Shown here: piece after piece, positions 48,282-57,224 of the stretch
Layout of the letters: every line of letters starts with the position of its first letter
Position numbering within the stretch: the stretch's first letter is position 1
Assembly (NCBI RefSeq): GCF_014204935.1
Contig: NZ_JACHMJ010000001.1
Location: forward strand, 2,542,001 to 2,606,000
DNA: 64,000 nt
Direction: 5' to 3'
From: Conyzicola lurida
GTDB taxonomy: Bacteria; Actinomycetota; Actinomycetes; Actinomycetales; Microbacteriaceae
Made by a program: the position numbers and the translations under genes
Notes under the pieces: generated by a model
Databases searched by the model: none
What the model was told of the DNA's origin: nothing
The model's input: the letters and a program-made list of their open reading frames with translations, nothing else

Positions 48282-49256
48282 ATGGACACCACCGTTCACA
48301 GGACCGAGACCGAACTGCGCGCCGCCTTCGTACGGGTGCGTGACGAGGTCGGCAAAGCCGTCGTGGGTCAGGATGCCGCGGTGACGGGTCTGATGATCGC
48401 ACTACTCGCGGGCGGCCACGTGCTGCTCGAGGGTGTGCCGGGCGTCGCCAAGACGCTCCTCGTGCGCACCCTCAGCCACACGCTGAAACTCGACACCAAG
48501 CGTGTGCAGTTCACCCCCGACCTCATGCCCGGCGACGTCACGGGTTCGCTCGTCTACGACGCGAAGCAGAGCGAGTTCGAGTTCCGGGCGGGTCCCGTGT
48601 TCACCAACATCCTGCTCGCCGACGAGATCAACCGCACGCCCCCGAAGACGCAGTCGGCGCTGCTCGAAGCGATGGAGGAGCGCCAGGTCTCGGTCGACGG
48701 TGAAAGCCGCAAGCTCCCCGTGCCGTTCATGGTCGCGGCGACGATGAACCCGATCGAGTACGAGGGCACCTACACACTGCCCGAGGCGCAGCTCGACCGC
48801 TTTATGCTCAAGCTCGTGCTCGACCTGCCCGGCCGCGAGGTCGAGGTCGAGGTGATGCGCCGGCACGCCGCCGGGTTCAACGCGCGCGATCTCGCGGGTG
48901 CCGGCGTCACCGCCGTGCTCGACGCCGAGGCACTCGCGCAGGCGCAGGCCTCGGTCGCCGCCGTGGGGGCGAGCGCCGACGTGATCGGCTACGCGGTCGA
49001 CCTGTCGCGCGCCACCCGGCAGAGCCCGTCGGTGAAGCTCGGCGTGAGCCCGCGTGGCACGACCGCGCTGCTCTCCGCCGCCAAGGCCTGGGCCTGGCTC
49101 GGCGGGTCGAGCGCCATCACGCCCGACCACATCCAGGCCATGGCGCTGCCCGTCATGCGCCACCGCCTACAGCTCAAGCCGGAGGCCGAGCTCGAGGGCA
49201 TCTCGGCGGACGCGATCCTGCGGTCGATCATGCAGCAGGTCCAGGTTCCCCTGTAG
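48282..49256 (+). CDS. MoxR-family AAA+ ATPase
   Basis: The 324-residue ATPase has Walker A LLEGVPGVAKTLLV, Walker B NILLADEINRTPPKTQ, sensor-1 AATMNPIEYEG and the C-terminal lid. MoxR proteins act as chaperone-like factors on metal insertion or complex assembly, with DUF58/VWA-type partners. The ATG at 48282 is chosen because the conserved part begins there; an in-frame ATG at 48261 would add seven residues. Next to DUF58, it forms the core of the operon. Confidence 0.94.
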   Translation: MDTTVHRTETELRAAFVRVRDEVGKAVVGQDAAVTGLMIALLAGGHVLLEGVPGVAKTLLVRTLSHTLKLDTKRVQFTPDLMPGDVTGSLVYDAKQSEFEFRAGPVFTNILLADEINRTPPKTQSALLEAMEERQVSVDGESRKLPVPFMVAATMNPIEYEGTYTLPEAQLDRFMLKLVLDLPGREVEVEVMRRHAAGFNARDLAGAGVTAVLDAEALAQAQASVAAVGASADVIGYAVDLSRATRQSPSVKLGVSPRGTTALLSAAKAWAWLGGSSAITPDHIQAMALPVMRHRLQLKPEAELEGISADAILRSIMQQVQVPL

Positions 49257-49258
49257 CC

Positions 49259-50575
49259 ATGGCGATCAGCGGTTGGTTCGTCGCACTCCTGGCGCTCGGC
49301 ATCGTGCCGGTCGTCGCCATCGGCGACCCCGTCGCGCTGCTGGTCTGGCTGGTGTTCGTGGTGCTGCTCGGCACGCTCGACCTCGTGCTCGCGGCATCCC
49401 CGCGCCGCATCACCCTCGACCGCGTGCTGCCGGGGCCGGTGCGCCTCGGCGAGACGGTCGACACAACCCTCTACCTGACCAACGCCGGCAAACGGCGGAT
49501 GCGTGCCATCGTGCGGGACGGCTGGCCGCCGTCAGCGGTCGCGACCCCGACGCGCCAGAGCGTGCGCGTTCCGGTCGGCGAGCGGCGGGCGATCACGACC
49601 CGGCTCACCCCGTTCCGTCGGGGGGAACGCCGCTCGGCGCACGTGACCCTGCGCTCGTTCGGCCCGCTCGGACTCGTGGCGCGGCAGGCGTCGATCGAGG
49701 TCCCCGGCGCGATCACCGTGCTGCCGCCGTTCAACGCGCGCAAGCACCTGCCGTCGCGGCTCGCCCGCTTGCGCGAACTCGACGGCGCGACGAGCGTCAT
49801 GGTGCGCGGCCAGGGCACCGAGTTCGACAGCCTGCGCGACTACGTGCGCGGCGACGACGTGCGCTCGATCGACTGGCGGGCGACCGCGCGTCACGGCGAC
49901 CTCTCCGCGGGCTCCGGCCGCGGCCTCGTCGTGCGTACCTGGCGTCCCGAACGCGACCGCCGCGTGGTCATCGTCGTCGACAGCGGCCGCACCTCGGCCG
50001 CCCGCATCGACAACGAGCCACGCATCGACACGGCGTTCGAGTCGGCCCTGCTGCTCGCCGCCCTCGCGAGCCGCGCGGGCGACCGCGTCGACCTCGTCGT
50101 CTACGACCGCCGGGTGCGCGGCCGGGTGCAGGGCGCCAGCGGGCCCGAACTGCTTAACCGCATGGTGACCTCCATGGCTCCGATCGATCCCGAGCTCATC
50201 GAGATGGATTGGAGCGCCGTGCCCGGCCTCGTCCGCTCGATCACCTCGCAGCGCTCGCTCGTGGTGCTCGCGACCTCGATCGACGCCCCGGGTGCCTCGC
50301 GGGGTCTGCTCGCGGTGCTCCCCCAGCTGACGCGCCGCCACACGGTGCTGGTCTCGTCCGTGGTCGACCCGACCGTGCTCGAGGTCACCCGCGAGCGCTC
50401 GAACCGCAGCGAGGTCTACCGGGCCGCGGCCGGCGAACGGGCGTTGCTCGACATCGCGCGTGTCTCGGCCGCCATCCGCCAACTCGGCGGGGACGTCGTC
50501 ACCGCCTCCCCCGCCGACCTGCCCCCGGCCCTCGCCGACCGGTACATCGCGCTGAAGGCCGCCGGGCGGCTCTGA
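49259..50575 (+). CDS. DUF58 domain protein, MoxR partner
   Basis: The 438-residue protein has two N-terminal membrane helices (about 5-22 and 25-45), a beta-rich segment and the DUF58 signature GTEFDSLRDYVRGDDVRSIDWRATARHG split over two blocks, followed by a VWA-like domain (VVIVVDSGRTS, metal-site like DxSxxS partially kept). It starts 2 bp after the MoxR gene. Its stop lies in a 14-bp tandem duplication described separately. Confidence 0.93.
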   Translation: MAISGWFVALLALGIVPVVAIGDPVALLVWLVFVVLLGTLDLVLAASPRRITLDRVLPGPVRLGETVDTTLYLTNAGKRRMRAIVRDGWPPSAVATPTRQSVRVPVGERRAITTRLTPFRRGERRSAHVTLRSFGPLGLVARQASIEVPGAITVLPPFNARKHLPSRLARLRELDGATSVMVRGQGTEFDSLRDYVRGDDVRSIDWRATARHGDLSAGSGRGLVVRTWRPERDRRVVIVVDSGRTSAARIDNEPRIDTAFESALLLAALASRAGDRVDLVVYDRRVRGRVQGASGPELLNRMVTSMAPIDPELIEMDWSAVPGLVRSITSQRSLVVLATSIDAPGASRGLLAVLPQLTRRHTVLVSSVVDPTVLEVTRERSNRSEVYRAAAGERALLDIARVSAAIRQLGGDVVTASPADLPPALADRYIALKAAGRL

Positions 50576-50593
50576 TGCGGCGGCTCTGATGCG
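50566..50593 (+). repeat. 14-bp tandem duplication at the DUF58 stop / next start
   Basis: GCGGCTCTGATGCG occurs twice, back to back. The first copy carries the DUF58 TGA overlapping an ATG that now opens a 4-codon frame MRRL; the stop of that frame overlaps the ATG of the next gene at 50589. Confidence 0.92.
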
Positions 50594-50942
50594 CTGGCTC
50601 GACCGGCTGCTCGGGCGCGCCGAGTACGACTCGAGAATCGCGGACGCGTACGTCGCCCGGCGCTCTCCGCAGGCGGACGACGGGCTGCCCTTCCGCTTCC
50701 TCGTCGAGGACGTCTTCGTCATCACCGGCCGCGGCACGGTCGTCGTGGGCACCGTGCAGAGCGGCGCGGCCCGGGTCGGCGACCCCGTGCTGGTCGGCTC
50801 GACGGACTCGGTCGTCGACGGCATCGAGGTCTTCGGCTCCCGCGCCGACCAGACGATCACGGGGGAACCGGTCGGGCTGCTCCTGCGCGGGGTGACGCGC
50901 GACTCGGTCGCGCGAGGCGGGCAGGTCCTCGGCAGGTCGTGA
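50589..50942 (+). CDS. Small protein like EF-Tu domain 2
   Basis: The 117-residue protein begins MRWLDRLLGRAEYDSRIADAY and continues with a beta-barrel whose motifs (RFLVEDVFVITGRGTVVVGTV, GDPVLVG, TGEPVGLLLRG, VARGGQVLG) closely follow domain II of EF-Tu-type GTPases. There is no GTPase domain. The role is unknown; it might bind the same sites as the translation factors or serve as a stable barrel. It is the last gene of the MoxR-DUF58 operon. Confidence 0.8.
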   Translation: MRWLDRLLGRAEYDSRIADAYVARRSPQADDGLPFRFLVEDVFVITGRGTVVVGTVQSGAARVGDPVLVGSTDSVVDGIEVFGSRADQTITGEPVGLLLRGVTRDSVARGGQVLGRS

Positions 50943-51061
50943 TTCGGGATGCCGCGGCCGACGCCCCGCCCGGGCCCGCGGCAGCGCGCGGTCGGCCCGT
51001 GCCGCGCGGCTCGTCCCGTCGGCGATGGGTCGCGCCCGCGGCATCCACGCGCTTAAACGAC

Positions 51062-51094
51062 AACCGGGGACCGAGCGAGTGCTCGGTCCCCGGT
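51062..51094 (+). terminator. Terminator of the MoxR-DUF58 operon
   Basis: ACCGGGGACCGAGC-GAGT-GCTCGGTCCCCGGT, a perfect 14-bp stem between two convergent genes; bidirectional use is possible. Confidence 0.85.
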
Positions 51095-51098
51095 CGCA

Positions 51099-51122
51099 GG
51101 GTTTCGACGGGCTCAACCCGCC
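51099..51122. repeat. Dispersed intergenic repeat, copy 3 of 3
   Basis: Identical to copy 1 over 24 bp (GGGTTTCGACGGGCTCAACC then CGCC), between the operon terminator and the katA stop. Confidence 0.9.
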
Positions 51123-51124
51123 GA

Positions 51125-52615
51125 TCAGACGGTGCCGACGGGCTCCGCGGCCTCGTTCGGGGTCTCGCCCGAGTTGGCCAGATTGCTGCGCAGAGCCGCA
51201 CCGAGGTTCGCGTCGACGTTGGTCCAGTACTGGATGGCACGCTCGCGGATCTCGGGGACGGTCGTGCCGCCCACGGCACCGGTGATGGTCTCGAGGAAGC
51301 GCGCCTTGGCGGCGTCGTCGAAGACCTCGCGGTACAGGGTCCCGGGCTGGCCGAAGTCGTCGTCCTGCGAGTGCAGGGTCGCGGCCGAGCGCACGAGCTC
51401 GCCGTCCGACTCCCAGCTGCCGACGCCCGCGCGGGCGGGGTCGGCGACGGGGCCGCCGAACGAGTTCGGCGCGTAGACCGGAGCGGAGGCGGGCTTGAAG
51501 CCGTGGCGGGCCGCCCCGTCCTGCGAGTAGTTGTGCACGGGCGACTTGGGCGCGTTCACGGGCAGCTCGTTGTAGTTCGTGCCGACGCGGTAGCGCTGCG
51601 CGTCCGGGTAGGAGAACACGCGCGCCATGAGCATCTTGTCGGGGCTGATGTCGATGCCGGGAACCGTGTTGGCGGGCGAGAACGCGGCCTGCTCGATCTG
51701 GGCGAAGAAGTTCTCCGGGTTGCGGTTGAGCGTGTGCGTTCCGACCTTGATCAGCGGGTAGTCGGCGTGCGGCCACACCTTGGTCAGGTCGAAGGGGTTG
51801 AAGCGGTAGGTCTTCGCGTCCTCGTAGGGCATGATCTGCACCGAGAGGTCCCACGACGGGAAGTTGCCGGCCTCGATCGCCTCGTAGAGGTCGCGGCGGT
51901 AGTAGTCGGCGTCGGCTCCGGCGATGCCCTCGGCCTCCGCGCCGCCCATCTCGATGTTGCCCTGGTTCGAGACGAAGTGGTACTTGACCCAGAAGCGCTC
52001 GCCCGCGGCGTTGATCCACTGGTAGGTGTGCGAGCCGAAGCCGGGCATTTCGCGCCAGGTGCGCGGCAGGCCGCGGTCGCCCATGAGGTAGGTGACCTGG
52101 TGGGCCGACTCGGGCGAGAGGGTCCAGAAGTCCCACTGCATGTCGGCGTCGCGCAGGCCCGAGCCCGGCAGGCGCTTCTGCGAGTGGATGAAGTCGGGGA
52201 ACTTGATGCCGTCGCGGATGAAGAACACCGGGGTGTTGTTTCCGACGATGTCGTAGTTGCCCTCGGTCGTGTAGAACTTCACCGAGAAGCCGCGCACGTC
52301 GCGCCAGGTGTCGGGCGAACCCTGCTCGCCGGCGACGGAGGAGAAGCGCTGCAGCGTCTCGGTGCTGGCGCCCGGCTGGAAGACCGCGGCACTCGTGTAG
52401 GCCGAGACGTCGCCGGTGACGACGAAGTCGCCGAACGCGCCGCCGCCCTTGGCGTGCACGACACGCTCCGGGATGCGCTCGCGCGCGAACTGGGCCAGCT
52501 TCTCGACGAGGTAACGGTCGTGAAGCGCGGTGACGCCGTCGTTGCCCGCCGTGAGGGAATGGGCGTCGCTCGGAACCGCGGATCCGGTCTGGCTCGTCGT
52601 GTACTGGTCGGTCAT
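51125..52615 (-). CDS. katA: Monofunctional haem catalase (clade 3 size)
   Basis: The 496-residue catalase has the distal haem histidine H54 in [12 protein letters not shown], the proximal tyrosine motif [16 protein letters not shown] and the [11 protein letters not shown] block. It destroys hydrogen peroxide in the cytoplasm. AAGGAGAACA precedes the ATG. It lies 50 bp after furA on the same strand, the usual furA-katA pairing, and should be repressed by the Fur-family protein until peroxide appears. Confidence 0.96.
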   Translation of the reverse strand: MTDQYTTSQTGSAVPSDAHSLTAGNDGVTALHDRYLVEKLAQFARERIPERVVHAKGGGAFGDFVVTGDVSAYTSAAVFQPGASTETLQRFSSVAGEQGSPDTWRDVRGFSVKFYTTEGNYDIVGNNTPVFFIRDGIKFPDFIHSQKRLPGSGLRDADMQWDFWTLSPESAHQVTYLMGDRGLPRTWREMPGFGSHTYQWINAAGERFWVKYHFVSNQGNIEMGGAEAEGIAGADADYYRRDLYEAIEAGNFPSWDLSVQIMPYEDAKTYRFNPFDLTKVWPHADYPLIKVGTHTLNRNPENFFAQIEQAAFSPANTVPGIDISPDKMLMARVFSYPDAQRYRVGTNYNELPVNAPKSPVHNYSQDGAARHGFKPASAPVYAPNSFGGPVADPARAGVGSWESDGELVRSAATLHSQDDDFGQPGTLYREVFDDAAKARFLETITGAVGGTTVPEIRERAIQYWTNVDANLGAALRSNLANSGETPNEAAEPVGTV

Positions 52616-52665
52616 TGTTCTCCTTGTGTGTGGTGCGTTGTGTTCGTCAGGAAAAGACAGGAAAG

Positions 52666-53079
52666 TCAGGCGGTCTGGCAGGCGGCGCAGAGACCCCAGA
52701 AGGTCACCTCGGCCGAGGCGACGGTGAACCCGGCGGTGTCGGACGGGCTGAGGCACGGCGCGTGCCCCACGACGCAGTCGACGTCGGCGACGGCGCCGCA
52801 CGACGTGCAGACGATGTGGTGGTGGTTGTCGTCGACGCGCAATTCGTAGAGCGCGGCCGAGTTGGCCGGTTCGATCTTGCGCAGGATGCCGGCCGCCGTG
52901 AGGTCTCCGAGGATGTTGTGCACCGACTGGACCGAGACGCCCGCGTCGTTGGCGAGCAGCGCGCGGTGCAGACTGCCGGCGTCGCTGTGCGGCGCTTCGC
53001 CGAGGGCCGCGAGCAGAGCCACGCGCCCGGCGGTGACGCGCAGGCCGGCCTCGTGCAGCTGGTGTTCCACGGTCGTCAT
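52666..53079 (-). CDS. furA: Fur-family regulator of the furA-katA pair
   Basis: The 137-residue protein has a winged helix ([38 protein letters not shown]) and a metal-binding domain with [15 protein letters not shown] and CAAC, giving two CxxC pairs for structural zinc. Linked to a catalase gene, it is likely a peroxide-responsive repressor. A dyad operator lies 17 bp upstream of its start. Confidence 0.94.
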   Translation of the reverse strand: MTTVEHQLHEAGLRVTAGRVALLAALGEAPHSDAGSLHRALLANDAGVSVQSVHNILGDLTAAGILRKIEPANSAALYELRVDDNHHHIVCTSCGAVADVDCVVGHAPCLSPSDTAGFTVASAEVTFWGLCAACQTA

Positions 53080-53095
53080 ACGACAAGCGTAGACG

Positions 53096-53118
53096 TTATC
53101 GTGAACGACTCAAAATAA
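53096..53118 (-). promoter_or_regulatory. Candidate Fur-family operator upstream of furA
   Basis: On the minus strand TTAT-TT-TGA-GTCGT-TCA-CG-ATAA is a symmetric A+T-rich dyad with 14 of 22 positions paired, 17 bp from the furA ATG. It stands out from the G+C-rich surroundings. Confidence 0.6.
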
Positions 53119-53163
53119 GGGTGGCCTTGCTTGAGTGCGCGCTCGAGGGCGGGATGACGCGGC

Positions 53164-54159
53164 TCAGGCCGCGATCAGCCGCTTGGCCCCGGACTCGAAC
53201 TCGTCGAGATCGCCCGTGTGCCCCGCGAGGAACGCCCGTCTGCCCTGCACCCACTGGTAGACGAGGAACGCCGCGAGGGCGACCGTGCCGATGCCGATCT
53301 TGATCGGCCACGGCCAGTCCTGCCTCGTGACGAAGCCCTCGACGAGACCGGAGAGCAACAGCGCGAGCGTGAGCCCGACGGCGACCGTGAACAGCGCACG
53401 CCCGTCTTCGGCAAGCGCCTGCGCCCGGGTGCGTCCGCCCGGGGCGATCCACGACCAGGAGATGAAGATGCCCGCCGCCCCGGCGACGAAGATCGAATAC
53501 AGCTCGAGCTGTCCGTGCGGAGAGATATAGAGGAAGAACACGTCGAGGCGGTCGAACTCCGCCATCATCGCACCGGTGAGCCCGAGGCTCTGCGCGTTGG
53601 TGAACATGATGTACGGAGCGAAGAAAGGGATGATGCCGAACGCCACCGACTGGGTCGCGATCCAGGCGTTGTTGGTCCAGACGTAGCCGGTGAACGCCGC
53701 CTCCGTGTTGTCGGAGTAGTAGTTGACGAAGTCCTCCATCGCGTACTGCTCGCGCGTGCTCGCCGACCCCAGGGTCTCGAGAACGAGCGGGTTCGCGGTG
53801 GCCCAGAGCCCGTAGACGACCGCGACGATCACGCTCGCGGCGCTCACCGCCAGCGACAGCCAGCGGATGCGGTACAGCGCCGCGGGCAGCTGCACGGCGA
53901 AGAACCGGATCACCTGCGCGAGCGCGTTACTCGACACCCCGGTGAACGCGAGGCGGGCGCGGGAGAGGTAGAGCGACAGCCGGTCGCCCTGCGCCGACTG
54001 CCCGGACGTCGTCGTGATCGCCGACAACTGGCTCGCACCCGACTGGTACCGGTCGATCAGCTCGTCGGCCTCGGCCCCGGTGAACCGGCGCTTCTTGCCC
54101 AGCTGGGCAAGCCGGTCCCACTCTTCGCGGTGAGCGGCTGAATAGGCGTCGAGGTCCAT
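53164..54159 (-). CDS. SpoIIM/stage II sporulation protein M family membrane protein
   Basis: The 331-residue protein has a soluble N-terminus (DLDAYSAAHREEWDRLAQL) and about five membrane helices. It has the SpoIIM-type pairs NNAWIATQSVAFGIIPFFAP and LFFLYISPHGQLELYSIFVAG (approximate). Outside spore formers it travels with RDD, MoxR and DUF58 genes and is linked to cell-wall or membrane organisation. The start at 54159 (MDLDAYS) is preferred; the ATG at 54177 would overlap the divergent start. Catalase genes separate it from the MoxR operon here. Confidence 0.9.
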   Translation of the reverse strand: MDLDAYSAAHREEWDRLAQLGKKRRFTGAEADELIDRYQSGASQLSAITTTSGQSAQGDRLSLYLSRARLAFTGVSSNALAQVIRFFAVQLPAALYRIRWLSLAVSAASVIVAVVYGLWATANPLVLETLGSASTREQYAMEDFVNYYSDNTEAAFTGYVWTNNAWIATQSVAFGIIPFFAPYIMFTNAQSLGLTGAMMAEFDRLDVFFLYISPHGQLELYSIFVAGAAGIFISWSWIAPGGRTRAQALAEDGRALFTVAVGLTLALLLSGLVEGFVTRQDWPWPIKIGIGTVALAAFLVYQWVQGRRAFLAGHTGDLDEFESGAKRLIAA

Positions 54160-54163
54160 CTGC

Positions 54164-54169
54164 TTAAAT
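54164..54169. promoter_or_regulatory. Possible shared -10 for two leaderless divergent genes
   Basis: TTAAAT lies seven bases before the plus-strand ATG at 54176 and its complement ATTTAA lies a few bases before the minus-strand ATG at 54159. Both genes could start leaderless from this near-symmetric element. Confidence 0.4.
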
Positions 54170-54175
54170 GATGTC

Positions 54176-55033
54176 ATGCCGCGCGACTCAGCGATCGACC
54201 AATCTTCGTATTCCGTGATCGACGACGCCGTCATCACCGGCGAAGCGGTCGCCCTCGACCTCAGGCCCGCGAGCTTCATCCTGCGGGCGGCGGGCGCGGC
54301 GATCGACCTGATCGCCTACCTCGGCCTGTTCGTGCTCACGGTCGTTTTCGTGTTCCCGGTCGTGATCGAGAGCCTGCGGCTGGATGACGCGCTCATCGCC
54401 GCGCTCTCGGTGGTGACGCTGGTGCTTGCCATCGTCGGGATCCCGATCGCGGTCGAGACCCTCACCCGCGGCAAGTCGCTCGGGAAGCTGGCGATCGGCG
54501 CCCGCATCGTGCGCGACGACGGCGGAGCGATCGGGTTCCGCCACTCGTTCATCCGCGCACTGCTCGGCGTGATCGAGATCTTCATGACGTTCGGCGGCAT
54601 CGCCGTGGCGGTGTCGCTGCTCAACGACCGGTCGAAGCGGCTCGGCGACCTGCTCGCCGGTACCTACAGCCAGTACGAACGCGTCGGCCGCACCGACCGC
54701 CCCGTGTTCACCGTCCCTCAGCCGCTCGAGCAGTGGGCGCTCACGGCCGACGTCGCGCGGATGCCCGACCGTCTCTCCCGGCGCATCGCGCAGTTCCTCG
54801 CGCAGTCGGGCAAGCTCACCCCGCAGACCCGCGCGCGCATCAGCCGGGAGCTTGCGAACGAGGCCGCGCCGTACGTGTCGCCGCTGCCCGAGATCGACGC
54901 CGAGCTGTTCCTCGCCGGGGTCAGCGCGGTACGCCGCGACCGCGAGTACGCGGCGCTGCAGCTCGAGGCCGCCGGGCTGGACCGGCTGCGTCCGGCCCTG
55001 ACCGGGCTGCCGAACGCGTTTCCCGACCGGTAG
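54176..55033 (+). CDS. RDD family membrane protein
   Basis: The 285-residue protein has an RDD domain (LRPASFILRAAGAAIDLIAYL, TRGKSLGKLAIGARIVRDDG, RSKRLGDLLAGTY) with about three to four helices and a cytoplasmic C-terminus of about 100 residues. RDD proteins are often paired with SpoIIM and MoxR/DUF58 genes; one family acts as an ion antiporter. Divergent from the SpoIIM gene. Confidence 0.92.
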   Translation: MPRDSAIDQSSYSVIDDAVITGEAVALDLRPASFILRAAGAAIDLIAYLGLFVLTVVFVFPVVIESLRLDDALIAALSVVTLVLAIVGIPIAVETLTRGKSLGKLAIGARIVRDDGGAIGFRHSFIRALLGVIEIFMTFGGIAVAVSLLNDRSKRLGDLLAGTYSQYERVGRTDRPVFTVPQPLEQWALTADVARMPDRLSRRIAQFLAQSGKLTPQTRARISRELANEAAPYVSPLPEIDAELFLAGVSAVRRDREYAALQLEAAGLDRLRPALTGLPNAFPDR

Positions 55034-55065
55034 GTGCCGGCCGCGGCATCCGACCGCCCTTCGGA

Positions 55066-56478
55066 CTACTCGCGGATCAGCGCCAGGACCGCGTCGCGGA
55101 TCTCCTGCATCTTCTCCGGCGTGCCGGCTTCGACGTTGAGGCGCAGCAGCGGCTCGGTGTTCGAGGGACGCACGTTGAACCACCAGAACGGCTCGCCGCT
55201 GCCGGTGACCGTGAGTCCGTCGAACTCGTCGAGCTCGCCGAGCGAGGCGTAGGCGCTCACGATGCGCTCGTAGGCGGCGGGCACGTCGGTGACGGTCGAG
55301 TTGATCTCGCCGCTGAGCGCGTACGGGTTGTACTGCGCGGCGAACTCGGAGAGCGGCTTGTCCTGGTGACCGAACTCGGCGAGCAGGTGCATCGCGGCGA
55401 GCATGCCGTTGTCGGCGCCCCAGAAGTCGCGGAAGTAGTAGTGCGCGCTGTGCTCGCCGCCGAAGATGGCGCCGGTGGCCTTCATCTCGTCCTTGATGAG
55501 CGAGTGGCCCACGTGGGTGCGGATCGCGGTGGCGCCCGCGGCCTCGATCGTCTCGGGCACGATGTTCGAGGTGATGAGGTTGTGCAGCACGACGATGTCG
55601 AGGTCGGGCTCGAGGGCACGCACGCGGGTGATCTCGCGCAGCGCGACGATCGCGGCGACGGCCGACGGCGTGACGGCCTCGCCCTTGTCGTCGACGACGA
55701 AGCAGCGGTCGGCGTCGCCGTCGAAGGCGAGTCCGAGGTCGGCGCCGTGTTCGACGACGGCCTTCTGCAGGTCGACGATGTTCGCCGGCTCGAGCGGGTT
55801 GGCCTCGTGGTTGGGGAACGTGCCGTCGAGCTCGAAGTACATCGGGATGATCTCGATCGGCAGGGCGGCGAGTCCGGCGGCTTCGCCGAGGACGGCGGGG
55901 ACCGTGAGCCCGCCCATGCCGTTGCCGGCGTCGACGACGACGCGGATCGGTCGGATGCCGCTCAGGTCGACGAGCTTGCGCAGGTAGGCCGCGTAGTCGG
56001 CGAGCACGTCGACCTCGCGGAACGCGCCGGTGGTCTCGACCTCGGCGATCCCGTCGGCGAGGTAGGCGGTGGCGCGGTCGCGGATCGCGGCGAGGCCGGT
56101 GTTCAGGCTGATGCCCTGCGCGCCGGCGCGGCTGAACTTGATGCCGTTGTAGGTGGCGGGGTTGTGGCTCGCGGTGAACATCGCGGCCGGGGCGCCGAGC
56201 GAGCCGGAGGCGAAGTAGGTCTCGTCGGTCGAGCAGAGGCCGATCGAGAGGACGTTGGCGCCGCGGGCCTGGGCGCCGCGCGCGAAGGCGGAGGCGAACT
56301 CGGGCGAGGAGTCGCGCATGTCGTGGCCCACGACGACGTCGGTACCCGCCGCGCCGATCTCGTCGACGAATCCGGCGGCGAGGGCGGAGACCACCTCGCT
56401 CGTGAGCTGGCTGCCCACGAGACCTCGGACGTCGTAGGTCTTAACGAATTGGGTCAGGTCGATCGGGGAGGAATTCAC
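55066..56478 (-). CDS. manB: Phosphomannomutase / phosphoglucomutase
   Basis: The 470-residue mutase has the phospho-serine S104 in MFTASHNPATYNG, the metal site DGDADR (253-258), the sugar-binding GGEHSAHYYF and the phosphate-binding RPSNTEPLLRLN. It makes mannose-1-phosphate for GDP-mannose and wall glycans. The GTG overlaps the DUF3499 stop as GTGA. The order manB-DUF3499-zincin-like near whiB2 is conserved in actinobacteria. Confidence 0.95.
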   Translation of the reverse strand: MNSSPIDLTQFVKTYDVRGLVGSQLTSEVVSALAAGFVDEIGAAGTDVVVGHDMRDSSPEFASAFARGAQARGANVLSIGLCSTDETYFASGSLGAPAAMFTASHNPATYNGIKFSRAGAQGISLNTGLAAIRDRATAYLADGIAEVETTGAFREVDVLADYAAYLRKLVDLSGIRPIRVVVDAGNGMGGLTVPAVLGEAAGLAALPIEIIPMYFELDGTFPNHEANPLEPANIVDLQKAVVEHGADLGLAFDGDADRCFVVDDKGEAVTPSAVAAIVALREITRVRALEPDLDIVVLHNLITSNIVPETIEAAGATAIRTHVGHSLIKDEMKATGAIFGGEHSAHYYFRDFWGADNGMLAAMHLLAEFGHQDKPLSEFAAQYNPYALSGEINSTVTDVPAAYERIVSAYASLGELDEFDGLTVTGSGEPFWWFNVRPSNTEPLLRLNVEAGTPEKMQEIRDAVLALIRE

Positions 56479-56681
56479 GTCCCCAAAACTACATGACGAA
56501 TAACCTGCCAGCCCTGAGGCACGGACAAGCGCTCGGCGTGCTTCGTGCACAGGTCGTAGCTGTGGGGCTCGGGGCGCTGGCTCAGCGGGCCCAGAACGGC
56601 CATCGACTCGGCGTAGACGTAGGTGAGGGTCGCGATCGCGTCGTGGGTACACGCCACCTTGCTGCACTGTCGTCCGCTCAT
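56475..56681 (-). CDS. DUF3499 family protein
   Basis: The 68-residue protein matches DUF3499: CSKVACTHDAIATLTYVYAESMAVLGPL, then DLCTKHAERLSVPQGW. Its two cysteine pairs (C6, C11 and C45 with a His) could bind zinc. Function unknown. Coupled to manB by GTGA. Confidence 0.92.
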   Translation of the reverse strand: MSGRQCSKVACTHDAIATLTYVYAESMAVLGPLSQRPEPHSYDLCTKHAERLSVPQGWQVIRHVVLGT

Positions 56682-56745
56682 CGTGTCCCCAGCCTAGGAC
56701 GACGCACCGACCTTCGCGAGCGCGTGCGCGGAATACACTGGTCAG

Positions 56746-57189
56746 ATGGTGAAATCGCGGAGGAGCAGTACGCCGGCGTCCGAACGTGGCCGCTCCCGCG
56801 ACCGTCACGGCCGCGGCATCCGTGCCGCCGTCACCGGACCGCATCTTCCCCAGCTGCGCAGCCGTCTCGACATCTTCGACATGACGATCGCCTCGACCGC
56901 CGAATACCTCAAAGAGGTCTGGCCCGAGGAGCTCGCGCGTGTCTCGTTCGAGGTCGCGGCGATGCCCGCCGAGCTCGGCGAATCGCCGGGGGTGGACCGT
57001 TGGCGGGTATTCCCGAACGAGCAGCGGGTGGCGCTCTACCGCCTGCCGATCGAGCGGCTCTCGCACCTGCACCGCCACGACGAACTGCACCGCCGCATGA
57101 TGATCGAGACCTGCGTCTTCCGCGCGGTCGCCGAGCTGCTCGGCAAGGACCCCTGGGACCTCGCGCCCGACCGGTTCCGCGACCACTAG
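56746..57189 (+). CDS. Zincin-like metallopeptidase family protein (Rv3259-type), motif degenerate
   Basis: The 147-residue protein has a basic N-terminus, the conserved block LPQLRSRLDIFDMTIASTAEYL and the C-terminal VFRAVAELLGKDPWDLAPDRF. Where relatives carry HExxH-like residues, it reads ELHRRMMIET, so catalysis is doubtful. A -10 TACACT (56734-56739) seven bases before the ATG suggests a leaderless transcript. Divergent from DUF3499. Confidence 0.85.
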   Translation: MVKSRRSSTPASERGRSRDRHGRGIRAAVTGPHLPQLRSRLDIFDMTIASTAEYLKEVWPEELARVSFEVAAMPAELGESPGVDRWRVFPNEQRVALYRLPIERLSHLHRHDELHRRMMIETCVFRAVAELLGKDPWDLAPDRFRDH

Positions 57190-57224
57190 GCGCGGAGGGG
57201 TGTAGCGCTGGCGTAGCGCCGGGT

